Assembly (NCBI GenBank): GCA_963727535.1
Contig: CAVSGR010000006.1
Coordinates: 372,001 to 436,000 of the forward strand
DNA: 64,000 bases
Source of the DNA: RBG-16-34-14 sp963727535
GTDB taxonomy: Bacteria > Bacteroidota > Ignavibacteria > Ignavibacteriales > Ignavibacteriaceae
Direction of reading: 5' to 3'
Of this stretch, positions 9,869 to 20,098 are shown piece after piece; the first letter of the stretch is position 1; every line of letters begins with the position of its first letter. The notes under the pieces were generated by a model, which saw nothing but the letters and a program-made list of their open reading frames with translations, was not told where the DNA came from and did not search any database. The position numbers and the translations under genes are program-made.

Positions 9869-11350
9869 ATGAAACAACCCGAAGGTAAACAGGAATTTTT
9901 TTCCTCGCGATGGTCGCTTATTATTGCAACTATCGGTATTGCCGTAGGCACCGGAAATATCTGGCGGTTTTCAAGAGTAGTTGCACAAAACGGCGGCGGC
10001 TCTTTTCTAATTCCCTGGGTTATTTTTCTTCTCATTTGGTCGGTTCCATTAATTATTGCTGAATTCGCCATTGGTAAATCTTCTCGGTTAGGACCAATTG
10101 GAGCAATCTCTAAAACAGCAGGAAAGGAATTTGCCTGGATGGGAGCTTTTATTGTTCTTGTCTCTACGGCAATAATGTTTTATTACTCTGTTGTTACAGG
10201 GTGGTGTTTGCGTTATTTCATTTCTGCTGTTTCAGGAAATCTTTTTAATACTGCAGATCATCTTGCTTATTGGAATAACTTCTCAAATAGTTTTCAGCCG
10301 GTTATATTTCATTTTATTTCAATCTTTTTAGTTGCTCTTGTTATTTACAGGGGAATTACAAAAGGAATCGAAAAGGTAACAAAATTTCTTGTTCCATCTT
10401 TATTAATAATTCTACTTATTCTTTTCTTTAGGGCAATAACTCTTCCCAACGCAATAGAAGGAATAAAATATTTCTTTACGCCCGATTTGAAAATTATTCT
10501 CGATTATAAAGTTTGGCTAAATGCACTAACACAAAATGCGTGGGATACAGGTGCGGGCTGGGGATTAATTTTAACTTATGCAATTTATATGAAAAAGAAA
10601 GAGGATATTTCTCTCAACGCTGCTTTAATCGGGTTTGGAAATAACTCTGTTTCTTTGATTGCAGGAATGACAATCTTTTCAACAGTATTCGCTTTAAGCT
10701 CAGTTGATGCAATGAGCCAAATAACACAATCTGGTCCTGCAAATACAGGGTTAACATTTATTTACCTCCCTCTTTTATTCTCCAAGATTTCTTCAAGTAA
10801 CGCAGTAAATATTTTCTTCGCTTCGATTTTCTTTCTTGCATTATTTTTTGCCGCCACTACTTCACTTATCTCGATGGTGGAACTCGCAACAAGAACACTT
10901 ATCGATTTTGGCATTATAAGAAGAAGGGCAATTGTAATAGTTGCTTCTTTAGGATTTTTGCTCGGAGTTCCTTCCGCATTGGATACAAGTATTTTTCTAA
11001 ACCAGGATTGGGTTTGGGGAGTCGGTTTAATTTTAAGCGGTGCTTTCATTTCTTTTTCAGTTATTAAATATGGAGTTGATAAATTCAGGACTGAAATTAT
11101 TAATGGTTACGGCAGTGATGTTAAAATAGGCAAATGGTATAATTATGTTATCAGTTTGTTTATTCCGTTCCAGGTTGTGGTTCTTATTTCCTGGTGGCTT
11201 ATATCTTCCGTTTCGTGGGATTCGCAATGGTGGAATCCTTTTCATGCAGAAAATGCGGGAACCTGTATAGCACAATGGGCAATTGTAATTGTTATATTTG
11301 TTCTGCTGAACAAAAAAATGACTAACAGAATTTTCGGTAAAGATTTATGA
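9869..11350 (+). CDS. Sodium-dependent NSS-family amino-acid transporter
   Basis: Neurotransmitter:sodium symporter family (LeuT/MetP-like), about 11-12 transmembrane helices, 493 aa. Helix 1 carries the sodium/substrate signature GIAVGTGNIWRFSRV, and helix 6 shows AWDTGAGWG. These transporters import amino acids with Na+. The gene directly overlaps a 40-residue MetS-like small subunit gene, which favours the MetP-type methionine/alanine branch; the exact substrate is not shown by the sequence. Confidence 0.9.
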   Translation: MKQPEGKQEFFSSRWSLIIATIGIAVGTGNIWRFSRVVAQNGGGSFLIPWVIFLLIWSVPLIIAEFAIGKSSRLGPIGAISKTAGKEFAWMGAFIVLVSTAIMFYYSVVTGWCLRYFISAVSGNLFNTADHLAYWNNFSNSFQPVIFHFISIFLVALVIYRGITKGIEKVTKFLVPSLLIILLILFFRAITLPNAIEGIKYFFTPDLKIILDYKVWLNALTQNAWDTGAGWGLILTYAIYMKKKEDISLNAALIGFGNNSVSLIAGMTIFSTVFALSSVDAMSQITQSGPANTGLTFIYLPLLFSKISSSNAVNIFFASIFFLALFFAATTSLISMVELATRTLIDFGIIRRRAIVIVASLGFLLGVPSALDTSIFLNQDWVWGVGLILSGAFISFSVIKYGVDKFRTEIINGYGSDVKIGKWYNYVISLFIPFQVVVLISWWLISSVSWDSQWWNPFHAENAGTCIAQWAIVIVIFVLLNKKMTNRIFGKDL

Positions 11351-11469
11351 ACCTCGAATCAATATTAACACTAATTATAGTTGCAGGAACTGTTTGGGGT
11401 GGATTGATTTATTTTATAATCAAGGCGATGAAATATGAAAAGGAGAAAGTAAAAATTGGCGAAGAGTAG
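11347..11469 (+). CDS. MetS-like small membrane subunit of the NSS transporter
   Basis: A 40-residue ORF whose ATG overlaps the transporter stop (ATGA). It has one hydrophobic helix containing WGGLIYFII, followed by a basic, charged tail. This size, the WGGLI motif and the position match MetS, the small subunit reported as required for MetP transport in Corynebacterium. It also overlaps the start of holA by 14 bases. The role as partner of the upstream transporter is inferred from family and coupling. Confidence 0.75.
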   Translation: MNLESILTLIIVAGTVWGGLIYFIIKAMKYEKEKVKIGEE

Positions 11470-12469
11470 AGCTAATATTCCTTCAATACTTGACGCGATT
11501 AAAGAGATAAAGAAAGGAAAACTCAAACCTGTTTATTATTTCTCAGGCGATGATTCATTTGGCATAGATTCGGCATATAAAATATTAGAAGGAAAAATTA
11601 CTCCTTTGTTGACATCTGATTTTGACAGAGAAATATTTTATGGAGAGGGAAAAATGTTAGATGATATTTTAGCTTCAGCTTCAGCTTTCCCCTTTGGTTC
11701 TTCAAAAAAATTTATTGTTGTTAAAGAGAGTGAAAAGATAAAGGATAAAAAAGCTTTGCCACTATATATTTCTTCTCCACCTGAATTTACTGTGCTCGTA
11801 TTTCTTCATTATGGAAAAATATCTAACCCCGATTCATCAGTTTATAAAAGTCTAAGAGATAATGGGTTTCTTTTTGAGGCAAAGGAATTAAAAGGGAAAA
11901 ACCTCGCCGCCTGGCTGGTCGATTATACAGAATCAAAGGGGAAAATTCTTACAGATGACAATGCACAGCTTTTGATTGATACTGCAGGCGAGAATAGAAA
12001 TATGCTCGAAGTACAAATGGAAAAGATTTTCACCTTTCTCGGCGAAAAAAAAGAAATCGATCACAAAACAATTACGGAGATTTCATCTTCTTTAAAAGAA
12101 TTTTCAATTTTTGATCTTCAGAATGCACTTTCAAAAAGAGATAAGAAGAATGCTCTTAAGATTGCTTGTAAATTAATTGATGGCGGAGCCGAACCGACCT
12201 TTATTATCTATATGATAACAAAATATTTTACAGGCCTATCAAGAATCAAAGAGCTTAAAGAAAAGAATGTTCCTGATCAGGCTGCTGCAAGAATTGTGGG
12301 GACACATCCTTATTATTATAAAGATTATTTGACTGCCAGATCACTTTATTCTGATGAGAAATTATACGATTCTGTAAAAGCTCTTCTAAAAGCCGATATA
12401 TCAACCAAAACAACATCTGCGGATCCCCGTAATGTAATAGCAATTCTTATTGCTGAAATAATGGCTTAG
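11456..12469 (+). CDS. holA: DNA polymerase III delta subunit
   Basis: Clamp-loader wrench subunit that opens the beta clamp. It shows the family pattern: VYYFSGDDSFGIDSAYK at the N-terminus (degenerate nucleotide-binding region), KFIVVKESEKI, LEVQMEKI, and a C-terminal helical region (TTSADPRNVIAILIAEIMA). 337 aa is normal. The TTG start at 11456 has AAGGAG upstream, inside the 3' end of the MetS-like gene, so translation is probably coupled. Confidence 0.9.
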   Translation: MAKSRANIPSILDAIKEIKKGKLKPVYYFSGDDSFGIDSAYKILEGKITPLLTSDFDREIFYGEGKMLDDILASASAFPFGSSKKFIVVKESEKIKDKKALPLYISSPPEFTVLVFLHYGKISNPDSSVYKSLRDNGFLFEAKELKGKNLAAWLVDYTESKGKILTDDNAQLLIDTAGENRNMLEVQMEKIFTFLGEKKEIDHKTITEISSSLKEFSIFDLQNALSKRDKKNALKIACKLIDGGAEPTFIIYMITKYFTGLSRIKELKEKNVPDQAAARIVGTHPYYYKDYLTARSLYSDEKLYDSVKALLKADISTKTTSADPRNVIAILIAEIMA

Positions 12470-12606
12470 TCCTTTATAGCTTTGCCTCAACATCCTGAAA
12501 ATTCAAAGTTTTTGCAAAATTTTAGAGATAATGCCTTTGGCTGAGTTTTTAATTAATTTATTGCCTGATTCTGGAAACTTTTAACAAACCCGAGAGTATA
12601 AACCTG

Positions 12607-13197
12607 TTGACTGATAAAAATCTTAATGATCTATCCGATGAAGAACTGATCATTGAATTTCAGAGAAATAATGATGTAAAGGCTTTCGAAATCCTGGTTC
12701 AAAGATATAAAAACCCTTTAACCAATTATGTTTACAGATTTGTTGGAGATTATGAAGCTTGTCTTGATATTGTTCAGGAAACGATGATTAAAGTTTACAG
12801 GTATAAAGATTCTTATAATAATGTTGCAAAGTTTTCTACATGGATTTATACTATTGCCGGAAACTTAGCCAGAACGGAGTATCAAAGAAGAAAAAGGAGA
12901 AACATATTTTCAATAAATTCTTACGGTGAAGACAAAAACGAAACTTTCGACATTCCGGATGAAAGTTATCGTCCTGATGTTATTGCTGACAGCGGAATTA
13001 AAGATAAAATAATTCAGGATGCATTGTTGAAGATTTCATCGGCATACAGGGAAGTTGTGATTCTAAGAGACATACAGGAAATGTCTTACGAAGAAATTGC
13101 AGAAATAACAGGACTGAATGTTGGGACAGTAAAATCAAGAATAAACAGGGGCAGAGCCCAATTACAGAAATTGTTGAAGGATATTTATAGAGAGTAG
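12607..13197 (+). CDS. ECF-type RNA polymerase sigma factor
   Basis: Sigma-70 family, extracytoplasmic-function type. Region 2 (about residues 20-90) includes FEILVQRYKNPLTNYVYRF and KFSTWIYTIAGNLARTEYQRRKRR; region 4 (about 130-190) ends with YEEIAEITGLNVGTVKSRINRGR. No region 1.1 or 3. The TTG start is 137 bases after holA. The next gene, nine bases downstream, encodes a short protein with one membrane helix that fits an anti-sigma factor. Confidence 0.92.
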   Translation: MTDKNLNDLSDEELIIEFQRNNDVKAFEILVQRYKNPLTNYVYRFVGDYEACLDIVQETMIKVYRYKDSYNNVAKFSTWIYTIAGNLARTEYQRRKRRNIFSINSYGEDKNETFDIPDESYRPDVIADSGIKDKIIQDALLKISSAYREVVILRDIQEMSYEEIAEITGLNVGTVKSRINRGRAQLQKLLKDIYRE

Positions 13198-13205
13198 GGA
13201 AAACA

Positions 13206-13775
13206 ATGGTTAACAAAGATGAAGAATTAAAGTATAAAGATGTAATTGATTCTCTTAAAAGTTTGCAAAAGGTTAATGCCCCGGCAAACTTTGAAACAAA
13301 CTTAACGAGAAGGATTAATTTACTTGGTTCTGAAAAGAAGGAAAGTTTTTGGAAAAGATTTTTTATTCCATCAAAATTAATTCCTGCTGCTGCTCTTGCA
13401 GTAAGTGCAGTCATATTACTTTTTGTTCTTGATACTAATAATAATGATGAAGATCCTTTATTGATTAATCCCAGGGTTAGAACAGATATTATTTCCACGG
13501 ATGATATATCCCGGGTTGAATTATCTCCCGATCAAAATACTGCCGGGTCTCAAAATAAAAAACTAAAAGAATTAAACCAGGGTATACTCAGGAAGCATAA
13601 AACAAACTCAGATTCTGAACAAAGAAACTCTGCATCTTCTTCTCATTTTGAATATTCAATTGATAAAAAAGGACTTAATTTCATGCAGGTCAATATTAGC
13701 AAAGAAGAAAGAGAAAGCGTTTCCCTGGTAAAAAACCGTTTCTTAAAAATCATAGAAAAAGGCAAAAACAACTGA
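13206..13775 (+). CDS. Probable anti-sigma factor
   Basis: 189 residues with a short cytoplasmic N-terminus (LQKVNAPANFETNLTRRI resembles the N-terminal segment of FCB anti-sigma proteins), one transmembrane helix (about 60-80, PAAALAVSAVILLFVLD) and a polar, probably periplasmic C-terminus. There is no HxxxCxxC zinc motif. The assignment rests mainly on its position directly behind the ECF sigma gene; the signal it senses is unknown. Confidence 0.6.
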   Translation: MVNKDEELKYKDVIDSLKSLQKVNAPANFETNLTRRINLLGSEKKESFWKRFFIPSKLIPAAALAVSAVILLFVLDTNNNDEDPLLINPRVRTDIISTDDISRVELSPDQNTAGSQNKKLKELNQGILRKHKTNSDSEQRNSASSSHFEYSIDKKGLNFMQVNISKEERESVSLVKNRFLKIIEKGKNN

Positions 13776-13879
13776 TTTTAGCCATTAATATACTTATTGG
13801 CATTGGAATTCAAGGACGACTTCTATATATTTAGCCCTACATTTTTGACGTTTAAATAAATTTTAAGGTTAGAAACCAA

Positions 13880-14125
13880 ATGAAAAAAGGAATTCACCCG
13901 GAGTACAGGCCTGTAGTTTTTCAGGATGCTTCAGCTAATTATTCATTTTTAACACGCAGTACAATTAAGTCATCCGATACGATTGATTGGGAAGATGGAA
14001 AGACGTACCCACTTGTTAAGTTGGAAATCTCCAGTGCTTCTCATCCGTTTTTTACAGGAAAGCAAAAGTTACTTGATACAGCCGGACGAGTAGAGAAATT
14101 CAAGAAAAAATACGCAAAGAAATAA
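13880..14125 (+). CDS. rpmE2: Ribosomal protein bL31, type B
   Basis: 81-residue large-subunit protein. GIHPEYRPVVFQDASANYSF and SSASHPFFTGKQKLLDTAGR are diagnostic of bL31. The zinc-binding cysteines of type A are absent, so this is the zinc-independent form. A clear terminator follows at 14148-14173, and the gene appears to be transcribed alone. Confidence 0.96.
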   Translation: MKKGIHPEYRPVVFQDASANYSFLTRSTIKSSDTIDWEDGKTYPLVKLEISSASHPFFTGKQKLLDTAGRVEKFKKKYAKK

Positions 14126-14147
14126 TTTTTTTATTTTTTCTTTTAAT

Positions 14148-14173
14148 AAGCCAGCAATCGACTGGCTTTTTTT
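14148..14173 (+). terminator. Rho-independent terminator after rpmE2
   Basis: A 7-bp stem (AAGCCAG/CTGGCTT), a 7-base loop and a run of T follow the rpmE2 stop by about 23 bases. Confidence 0.88.
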
Positions 14174-14255
14174 ATTCCCGACATTAAAATTCATTCAAGA
14201 TTCTTACATCAAAAAATGTTAAATTAAAAAATAAAATTATTATTATTGAAGCAGA

Positions 14256-15523
14256 ATGCAGCTTTGTGTCTTCGAAGATAAAAAGACTTCTAATTTTTTC
14301 CCCTTAACATATTCGAGACCCGTTTATGATTTAATTTGCGGGTATACTTCCTTAAAAAATAAAATTTTTAGATTATTTCCCACGGCGAAGCATTCACTCC
14401 ACTGTAGGACTTATTTAGAAAACATTACGATTCAGAATAACCCGGGAATTTTAGTTAACTCGATTGAAGATAATGAGTGTTTATTTATTAATGGTAGAAT
14501 TTTAGCGGATGGTAATCTTATTAAACTCTTTTTAAAAAGAAAAAAGAAAATGTTGTTTACACTTCCGGAGATACAGTTATTGCCGCCTACCTTTCCGGGA
14601 CAAGATTAAACTCTTTTAAGAAGAGCCTGGGTGATTCTATTGACAAGGAAAATTTTGAAAGGGTTCATACCGAAGCACTTGAGCAAAAATCTTTTGAGTA
14701 TTTATGGGATTTAATTAATTATAACCATGAAGAACTGAATAAAGAGTTTGAAATTCAGTTCAATAAAAAGAAAAGAAAAAATCAGAAGAGAATTACAGGA
14801 AAAGTTTTTGACGGTGTTCACCTGGTAGAGAAAAAAGAGATTATAATAGAAAGGGGTGCAGTTGTAAAGCCGGGTGTCGTTATAGATGCTTCGAAAGGTC
14901 CGGTATTTATTGATAGGAACGTTGAAGTTTTTTCAAACGCAGTTATCGAAGGTCCGGTTTATATTGGAGAATTCTCTAAAATTAAAAGTGCTGCAACAAT
15001 TTATGAAAATGTAAGTGTAGGCAAGGTTTGTAAAATAGGTGGAGAGGTTGAAGATGTAATAATAATGCCTTATAGTAATAAACAGCATTCCGGATTTTTA
15101 GGGCATGCATATCTCGGAAGCTGGGTTAACCTGGGAGCCGATACAAACAACAGTGATTTAAAAAATAATTATGGCAATGTTAAAGTTCATGTTAACGGCA
15201 AATTGATTGACAGCGGTTCCCGGTTTTTAGGATTGATGATGGGAGATCATTCAAAGACTGCTATTAATACAATGTTTAATACCGGAACGGTAGTTGGTTT
15301 TTCATGCAATATTTTTGGAGCAGGATTTCCCCGTACAATCGTTCCTTCATTTACATGGGGCGGTGCTGAGATATCTAAAATTTATAGTGTTGATAAAAGC
15401 ATTGAAGTAGCTGAGATAGTTATGTCGAGAAGAAACATTACAATGACGGAAGAGGATAAAAAACTTTTCCAAAAAATATTTGAATTAACAAAGCAAGAAA
15501 GAGGCGGTGTTAAAATTGCCTGA
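14256..15523 (+). CDS. GlmU-family sugar-1-phosphate nucleotidyltransferase, frameshifted
   Basis: FCB-type GlmU-family protein: a divergent nucleotidyltransferase N-terminus (NFFPLTYSRPVYDLICGY) and a C-terminal left-handed beta-helix of hexapeptide repeats (VVKPGVVIDASKGPVFIDRN, GHAYLGSWVNLGADTNNSDL). The natural substrate of this family is not settled. The N-terminal frame stops at 14609, but NVVYTSGDTVIAAYLSG continues in the next frame. One A missing from the A-rich stretch at about 14535-14550 explains this. The stop overlaps the rsmB start by 17 bases. Confidence 0.75.
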
Positions 15524-16892
15524 GAACACAGCTCAATTTGAAGAACATAAGATTAGAGATCTTTATGAAGGTGTTCGCGGATTAGCAGTTAAAATCTTAA
15601 ACAGGATTGAAAGAACTGATAGTTACCTCGATAAACTTCTTGATTACGAGATGAGGAATCATGAACTAAGTGGACCTGATAAAGCTTTACTTTATGAGAT
15701 TGTTCATGGTGTTGTAAGATGGATGGGTCGTCTTGACTGGATACTGAACGGGTTTTATAAAGGACAGTTTTCAAAAGCGATTCCTAATCTTAAAAATGGA
15801 CTTCGTGTTGCTCTTTACCAGATACTTTTTCTGGATAGAGTTCCTGATTATGCGGTTGTTAATGAAGCAGTTGAATTTGTAAAAAAACTTCAGGGGCAGA
15901 AACCGGCTGACCTTACAAATGCTATCTTAAGAAATATCGTAAAAAATAAAAACGGAATTCGCTATCCTAATCCAGAGGAAGATATTGTTGGTTACCTGAG
16001 CGCCTATTATTCACATCCATCCTGGATGGTTAAAAGGTATGTTAAACGATTTGGAAGAGAAAATACCGAGAAGCTACTCTATGCAAATAATGAAAAACCT
16101 TTCCTTACTTTAAAGATAAACGCTGTTAAAACTAACCCGCAAGAATTTAGATCTTTGTTGGAGGCTGTCAATCTCAGGTTTGCCCCCGGAAAATATTTAC
16201 CTGAGTTTTTTAAGCTGCAGAATCTTACCAACATAACAGCGTGGGAATATTTTGCGAAAGGTTATTTTAATATACAGGATGAGAGCGCGGGACTTGCGTG
16301 CAAATTACTTGATGTAAATCCGGGAATGAGAGTCCTGGACTTGTTTGCCGCTCCCGGCGGTAAAACCGCATATTTAATCGGTTTGATGGGAGATAATGGT
16401 GAAGTAGTTGCTGTCGACAGGTATGAAAGCCGTTTGAACATTCTAAAAAGCAATATGGAAAGATTAGGATTTAAATCCGTAAAAACCTTTGTTTCGGATG
16501 CACTTGAATTTAATGACGAACCTTATGACAGAGTTCTTGCTGATGTTCCTTGTTCCGGTACAGGAACACTTTCTAAAAAACCAGATATTAAGTGGAAAAA
16601 AGATCTGCTCGATATAAGAAAAATGAATGAGTTTCAACTAAAGTATATTGAGAAGGCAGCTTCACTTGTTAAAGAAAACGGGGTTCTCGTTTATAGCACA
16701 TGTTCAATAGAACCTGAAGAGAACTTTGAAATTGTTCGAAAGTTTCTTGAAAAGAATAATAATTTTGAACTAATTAATGCGGAAAATACTTTACCCAAAG
16801 AGCTTGTAAATGAAAACGGATGCATACAAACTTATCCGCATGTAAACCAGATGGATGGAACTTTTGCTGCAAAGTTACTTCGTACCGGGTAA
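15507..16892 (+). CDS. rsmB: 16S rRNA m5C967 methyltransferase RsmB
   Basis: SAM-dependent methyltransferase that modifies C967 of 16S rRNA. The N-terminal NusB-like RNA-binding domain (residues about 10-150) precedes the Rossmann domain with LFAAPGGKTAYL, the PCSGTG motif with Cys349, and the catalytic YSTCSIEPEEN motif with Cys399. 461 aa is family-typical. The start is GTG at 15507, inside the 3' end of the preceding gene. Confidence 0.92.
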   Translation: MLKLPENTAQFEEHKIRDLYEGVRGLAVKILNRIERTDSYLDKLLDYEMRNHELSGPDKALLYEIVHGVVRWMGRLDWILNGFYKGQFSKAIPNLKNGLRVALYQILFLDRVPDYAVVNEAVEFVKKLQGQKPADLTNAILRNIVKNKNGIRYPNPEEDIVGYLSAYYSHPSWMVKRYVKRFGRENTEKLLYANNEKPFLTLKINAVKTNPQEFRSLLEAVNLRFAPGKYLPEFFKLQNLTNITAWEYFAKGYFNIQDESAGLACKLLDVNPGMRVLDLFAAPGGKTAYLIGLMGDNGEVVAVDRYESRLNILKSNMERLGFKSVKTFVSDALEFNDEPYDRVLADVPCSGTGTLSKKPDIKWKKDLLDIRKMNEFQLKYIEKAASLVKENGVLVYSTCSIEPEENFEIVRKFLEKNNNFELINAENTLPKELVNENGCIQTYPHVNQMDGTFAAKLLRTG

Positions 16893-16956
16893 TTGTTTTT
16901 TAAGCGTAAATTTTATAATTATATTCTTGTGAACTACAACTAACTCTATCTTAAAT

Positions 16957-17805
16957 ATGTTAGAAAAAATTGCCGAAGAATTACATGAAGCTCGCATAAA
17001 AAGCGGTATCACGCTTCAACAAATGGCTGGAAAGTCAAGAGTCGATATTAAGTTCCTGGAAGCTATCGACAATGGGGACTTCACTTTTTTGTCTGAACCT
17101 TATGTAAAGGCTTTCATTAAAGATTTTGCAAGAATGGTGGGGCTCGATGAAAATCAAATCATATTAAAATTTGAAGCTGCAAAGCAAGGCAAACTTCTGG
17201 AAGAAATAGAGGCAGAAAAACAATCAGGTACTAATGAGAAGAGTGAAGAACACAAACCGGTGCAAAAATATGATGCTACTTCGCCGGGTGATAAGGATAA
17301 TTCAAAAAAGGCGATCAATCCCGATATAAAATTGTATGGAGCCATTGCTGTTATTTTTGTCTTTGTTTTACTTTTTATTTACCTCGTTTTCTTTAAGAGT
17401 TCAAATGAAATTATTGTGGCTGAAAAACCTATTGAAGAAGTTGTAAAAGATTCACAGCAACGTTTTGTCCAGGAAGAAAAACCAAAGCAGGATTTAGCTA
17501 AATCGACTCAGCAAGACAGCCTTGTTCTGAATATTTTAGCAAGCGACACATCGTGGGTAAAAATTATTCTTGATGATAAAAGTGAAATGGAATTTATTCT
17601 TTTTCCAAAATCCCAAAAATCTATAAAGGCTCTGGATGATTATAAAATCACGCTTGGTAATGCAGGTGCGATAAAATTTCAAATGAATAACAAACCTCTG
17701 AATTTTTCCGCAAAAGCTGGTTCGGTTATTCATGTTCAAATTAACAAAAGCGGACTAACATATTTGAAATCTCCTCCCATCTTAAACCCTCCGACAAATG
17801 AATAA
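16957..17805 (+). CDS. rodZ: RodZ-like cell-shape protein
   Basis: Bitopic membrane protein: N-terminal Xre-type helix-turn-helix (residues about 1-75, ITLQQMAGKSRVDIKFLEAID), charged linker, one transmembrane helix (about 128-150) and a C-terminal periplasmic DUF4115 beta domain (about 190-265, SWVKIILDDKSEM). This order is that of RodZ, which links MreB to the cell-wall synthesis machinery. It overlaps the ligA start by eight bases. Confidence 0.82.
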   Translation: MLEKIAEELHEARIKSGITLQQMAGKSRVDIKFLEAIDNGDFTFLSEPYVKAFIKDFARMVGLDENQIILKFEAAKQGKLLEEIEAEKQSGTNEKSEEHKPVQKYDATSPGDKDNSKKAINPDIKLYGAIAVIFVFVLLFIYLVFFKSSNEIIVAEKPIEEVVKDSQQRFVQEEKPKQDLAKSTQQDSLVLNILASDTSWVKIILDDKSEMEFILFPKSQKSIKALDDYKITLGNAGAIKFQMNNKPLNFSAKAGSVIHVQINKSGLTYLKSPPILNPPTNE

Positions 17806-20047
17806 GCAGGCTGAAAAGAGAATAGAACAACTCAGAGAACAAATAAGAGATCATAATCATAATTATTATGTTCTTGCAGAGCCGACAATTAGTGATCAGG
17901 AATATGATAACCTTCTAAAAGAATTAGAAAAACTTGAAAAAGGAAATCCTGATTTAACGATACCAGACTCTCCGACACAAAGAGTTGGGTCTGATATAAC
18001 TGGGGAAGGCGAACTAATCAAACATCAAGTCCCGATGTTAAGTATTCTAAATGAAAGTGATCTTAATAAATTTGATGAAAGTATTAAAAGGAAATTATCG
18101 ACTAACGACCCTATCGAATATGTGGTGGAACCCAAAATAGATGGAACGTCTGTTAATCTTAATTATGTTAACGGTGTTTTGCATACAGCGGCTACAAGGG
18201 GAGATGGGATAGAGGGAGAGGATATTACTGACAATGTAGGAACGATTACAAATATTCCCAAAGAAATTAAAAAAGATGATTCGATTTCCTATAAACTAGA
18301 AAATATCGAAATACGAGGTGAAATCTTTATAAGAATAAAAGATTTTGAAAGTTTGAATAAGGAACAAGAAACTAAAGGAGAAAAAATATTAGCTAATCCA
18401 AGAAATGCTGCTGCTGGGATAATTAGAATGAAAGATAAAAATGAAGTAGAGAAGAAGCCATTAGATAATTTTGCGTATACTTTAATAAGTATTGGAGAGG
18501 AGTTGAATAAACAAGAAGAAAATCTTGAGATTTTAAGGAAATTGGGATTTAAGGTGAATGAACATGCCAAGAAATGTCTTGGTATTGATAGAGTAATAGA
18601 AGCATGTAATGAACTTGAAAATATTCGAAAGGACCTTCCATATGAAATAGATGGTGCTGTAATAAAAGTTAATTCTATAAAACAACAAAAAATTTTAGGT
18701 CTTGGTACTAAATATCCACATTGGGCTAGGGCATATAAATTTGATGCTGAACAAGCCAGAACTATTGTCAAGAATATAGTTTGGCAGGTTGGTAGAACAG
18801 GAACCATAACCCCGGTTGCGGAGATGGAACCGACTATGTTAGCAGGGTCAACAATAAGTAGAGCAACGCTACATAATTTCAATGAAATTAAAGAAAAAGA
18901 TATTAGAGTTGGAGATGAAGTAATAATTGAAAAAGGTGGCGATGTTATTCCTAAAGTTGTAGAAGTTATTAAGTCTGAGGAAGAAAAAAGAACTGAGCCG
19001 ACAAAACCACCTGAAAAATGTCCAGCTTGTGGTACTCCGGTATTTAAATTTGAAGACAAAGTTGCATACTATTGTACAAATCCCGAATGTCCTGCTCAAT
19101 TAACTAATAAGGTACAGCACTTTGTATCAAGAGATGCTCTGGACATTGAAGCAATAGCTGAAAATGTTTCTAATAAATTAATTGAACTAAATATTGTAAA
19201 ATCTCCCTTAGATCTTTTTAAACTGGATGTAGAGACACTTGCCAAATTGAATTTGGGAGATAATGGAAAGAGACACTTAATGGGGGAAAAAAATGCAGTT
19301 AAAGCTATTCAGTCTCTTGAAAAAGCAAAGACAAAACCCTTAAGTAAGTGGATATATGCAATTGGAATTCCAAAGCTAGGTCAAATAGGTGCGCGCCAAA
19401 TTGCTGACAGACATAAAACCTTGAAAGAAATAGCTGATTCTAAGATTCTAAATGATATTATATTGCTTAGAGAGCTTACTGAAAGAGCTAATCTTATTAA
19501 TCCAAGATCTCGTTTGAATCCAGTAAAGTCTGCTGAAGAAAAAAATGAAAGAGTGACTGAGTTTGATGTATTATGCGGCAAAATAGATGAAGTTGGGCAA
19601 CGTTTATTAAAAACAGGTTGGTATAAAAAGAATAAGGTAGGAACGATACCAGAATATGTGCTTAAGAATAACGAGGGCGTTGGAGCTGAAACTGCAAAAT
19701 CTGTACTTAAATTCTTAAATTCTAATGTTGGAAAAAATATAATAAAAAAAATTAATGCTCTAAATGTTCACCTCGAAGAGAATGAGAAAAAAGGAAATAC
19801 TTTAAATAATATGATTTTTGTTTTAACAGGTATTCTTCCAAATCTCCCCCGTCCCGAAGCAATTGAACTGATAGAAAAAAATGGAGGCAGGGTTACCGAT
19901 AGTGTATCAAAAAATACTAATTATATTTTAGCTGGCGATAAGCCTGGAAGTAAATTTGAAAAAGCAAAAAAACTTGGAGTTGAAATAATTTCGGAAGAAC
20001 AATTGATAAAAATGATTTCTGAAACTGAAAGTCCAAAAAGAAAATAA
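17798..20047 (+). CDS. ligA: NAD-dependent DNA ligase with an extra insertion
   Basis: Seals nicks during replication and repair using NAD+. The adenylation domain has Lys113 in the KIDG motif, then the OB fold, the Cys4 zinc finger (Cys408, Cys411 and CTNPECP), helix-hairpin-helix repeats and a C-terminal BRCT domain (about 670-745). The length of 749 is above the usual 660-700. The excess is a polar insert of about 65 residues in the HhH region (about 565-635, between KTLKEIADS and YVLKNNEGVGAETA). No frameshift. A SWIM-like gene follows 51 bases downstream. Confidence 0.93.
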   Translation: MNKQAEKRIEQLREQIRDHNHNYYVLAEPTISDQEYDNLLKELEKLEKGNPDLTIPDSPTQRVGSDITGEGELIKHQVPMLSILNESDLNKFDESIKRKLSTNDPIEYVVEPKIDGTSVNLNYVNGVLHTAATRGDGIEGEDITDNVGTITNIPKEIKKDDSISYKLENIEIRGEIFIRIKDFESLNKEQETKGEKILANPRNAAAGIIRMKDKNEVEKKPLDNFAYTLISIGEELNKQEENLEILRKLGFKVNEHAKKCLGIDRVIEACNELENIRKDLPYEIDGAVIKVNSIKQQKILGLGTKYPHWARAYKFDAEQARTIVKNIVWQVGRTGTITPVAEMEPTMLAGSTISRATLHNFNEIKEKDIRVGDEVIIEKGGDVIPKVVEVIKSEEEKRTEPTKPPEKCPACGTPVFKFEDKVAYYCTNPECPAQLTNKVQHFVSRDALDIEAIAENVSNKLIELNIVKSPLDLFKLDVETLAKLNLGDNGKRHLMGEKNAVKAIQSLEKAKTKPLSKWIYAIGIPKLGQIGARQIADRHKTLKEIADSKILNDIILLRELTERANLINPRSRLNPVKSAEEKNERVTEFDVLCGKIDEVGQRLLKTGWYKKNKVGTIPEYVLKNNEGVGAETAKSVLKFLNSNVGKNIIKKINALNVHLEENEKKGNTLNNMIFVLTGILPNLPRPEAIELIEKNGGRVTDSVSKNTNYILAGDKPGSKFEKAKKLGVEIISEEQLIKMISETESPKRK

Positions 20048-20098
20048 AATTGTTCAAAAACCAAAACCAATTCAGGAAGAATTTGAATTTTAATCATA

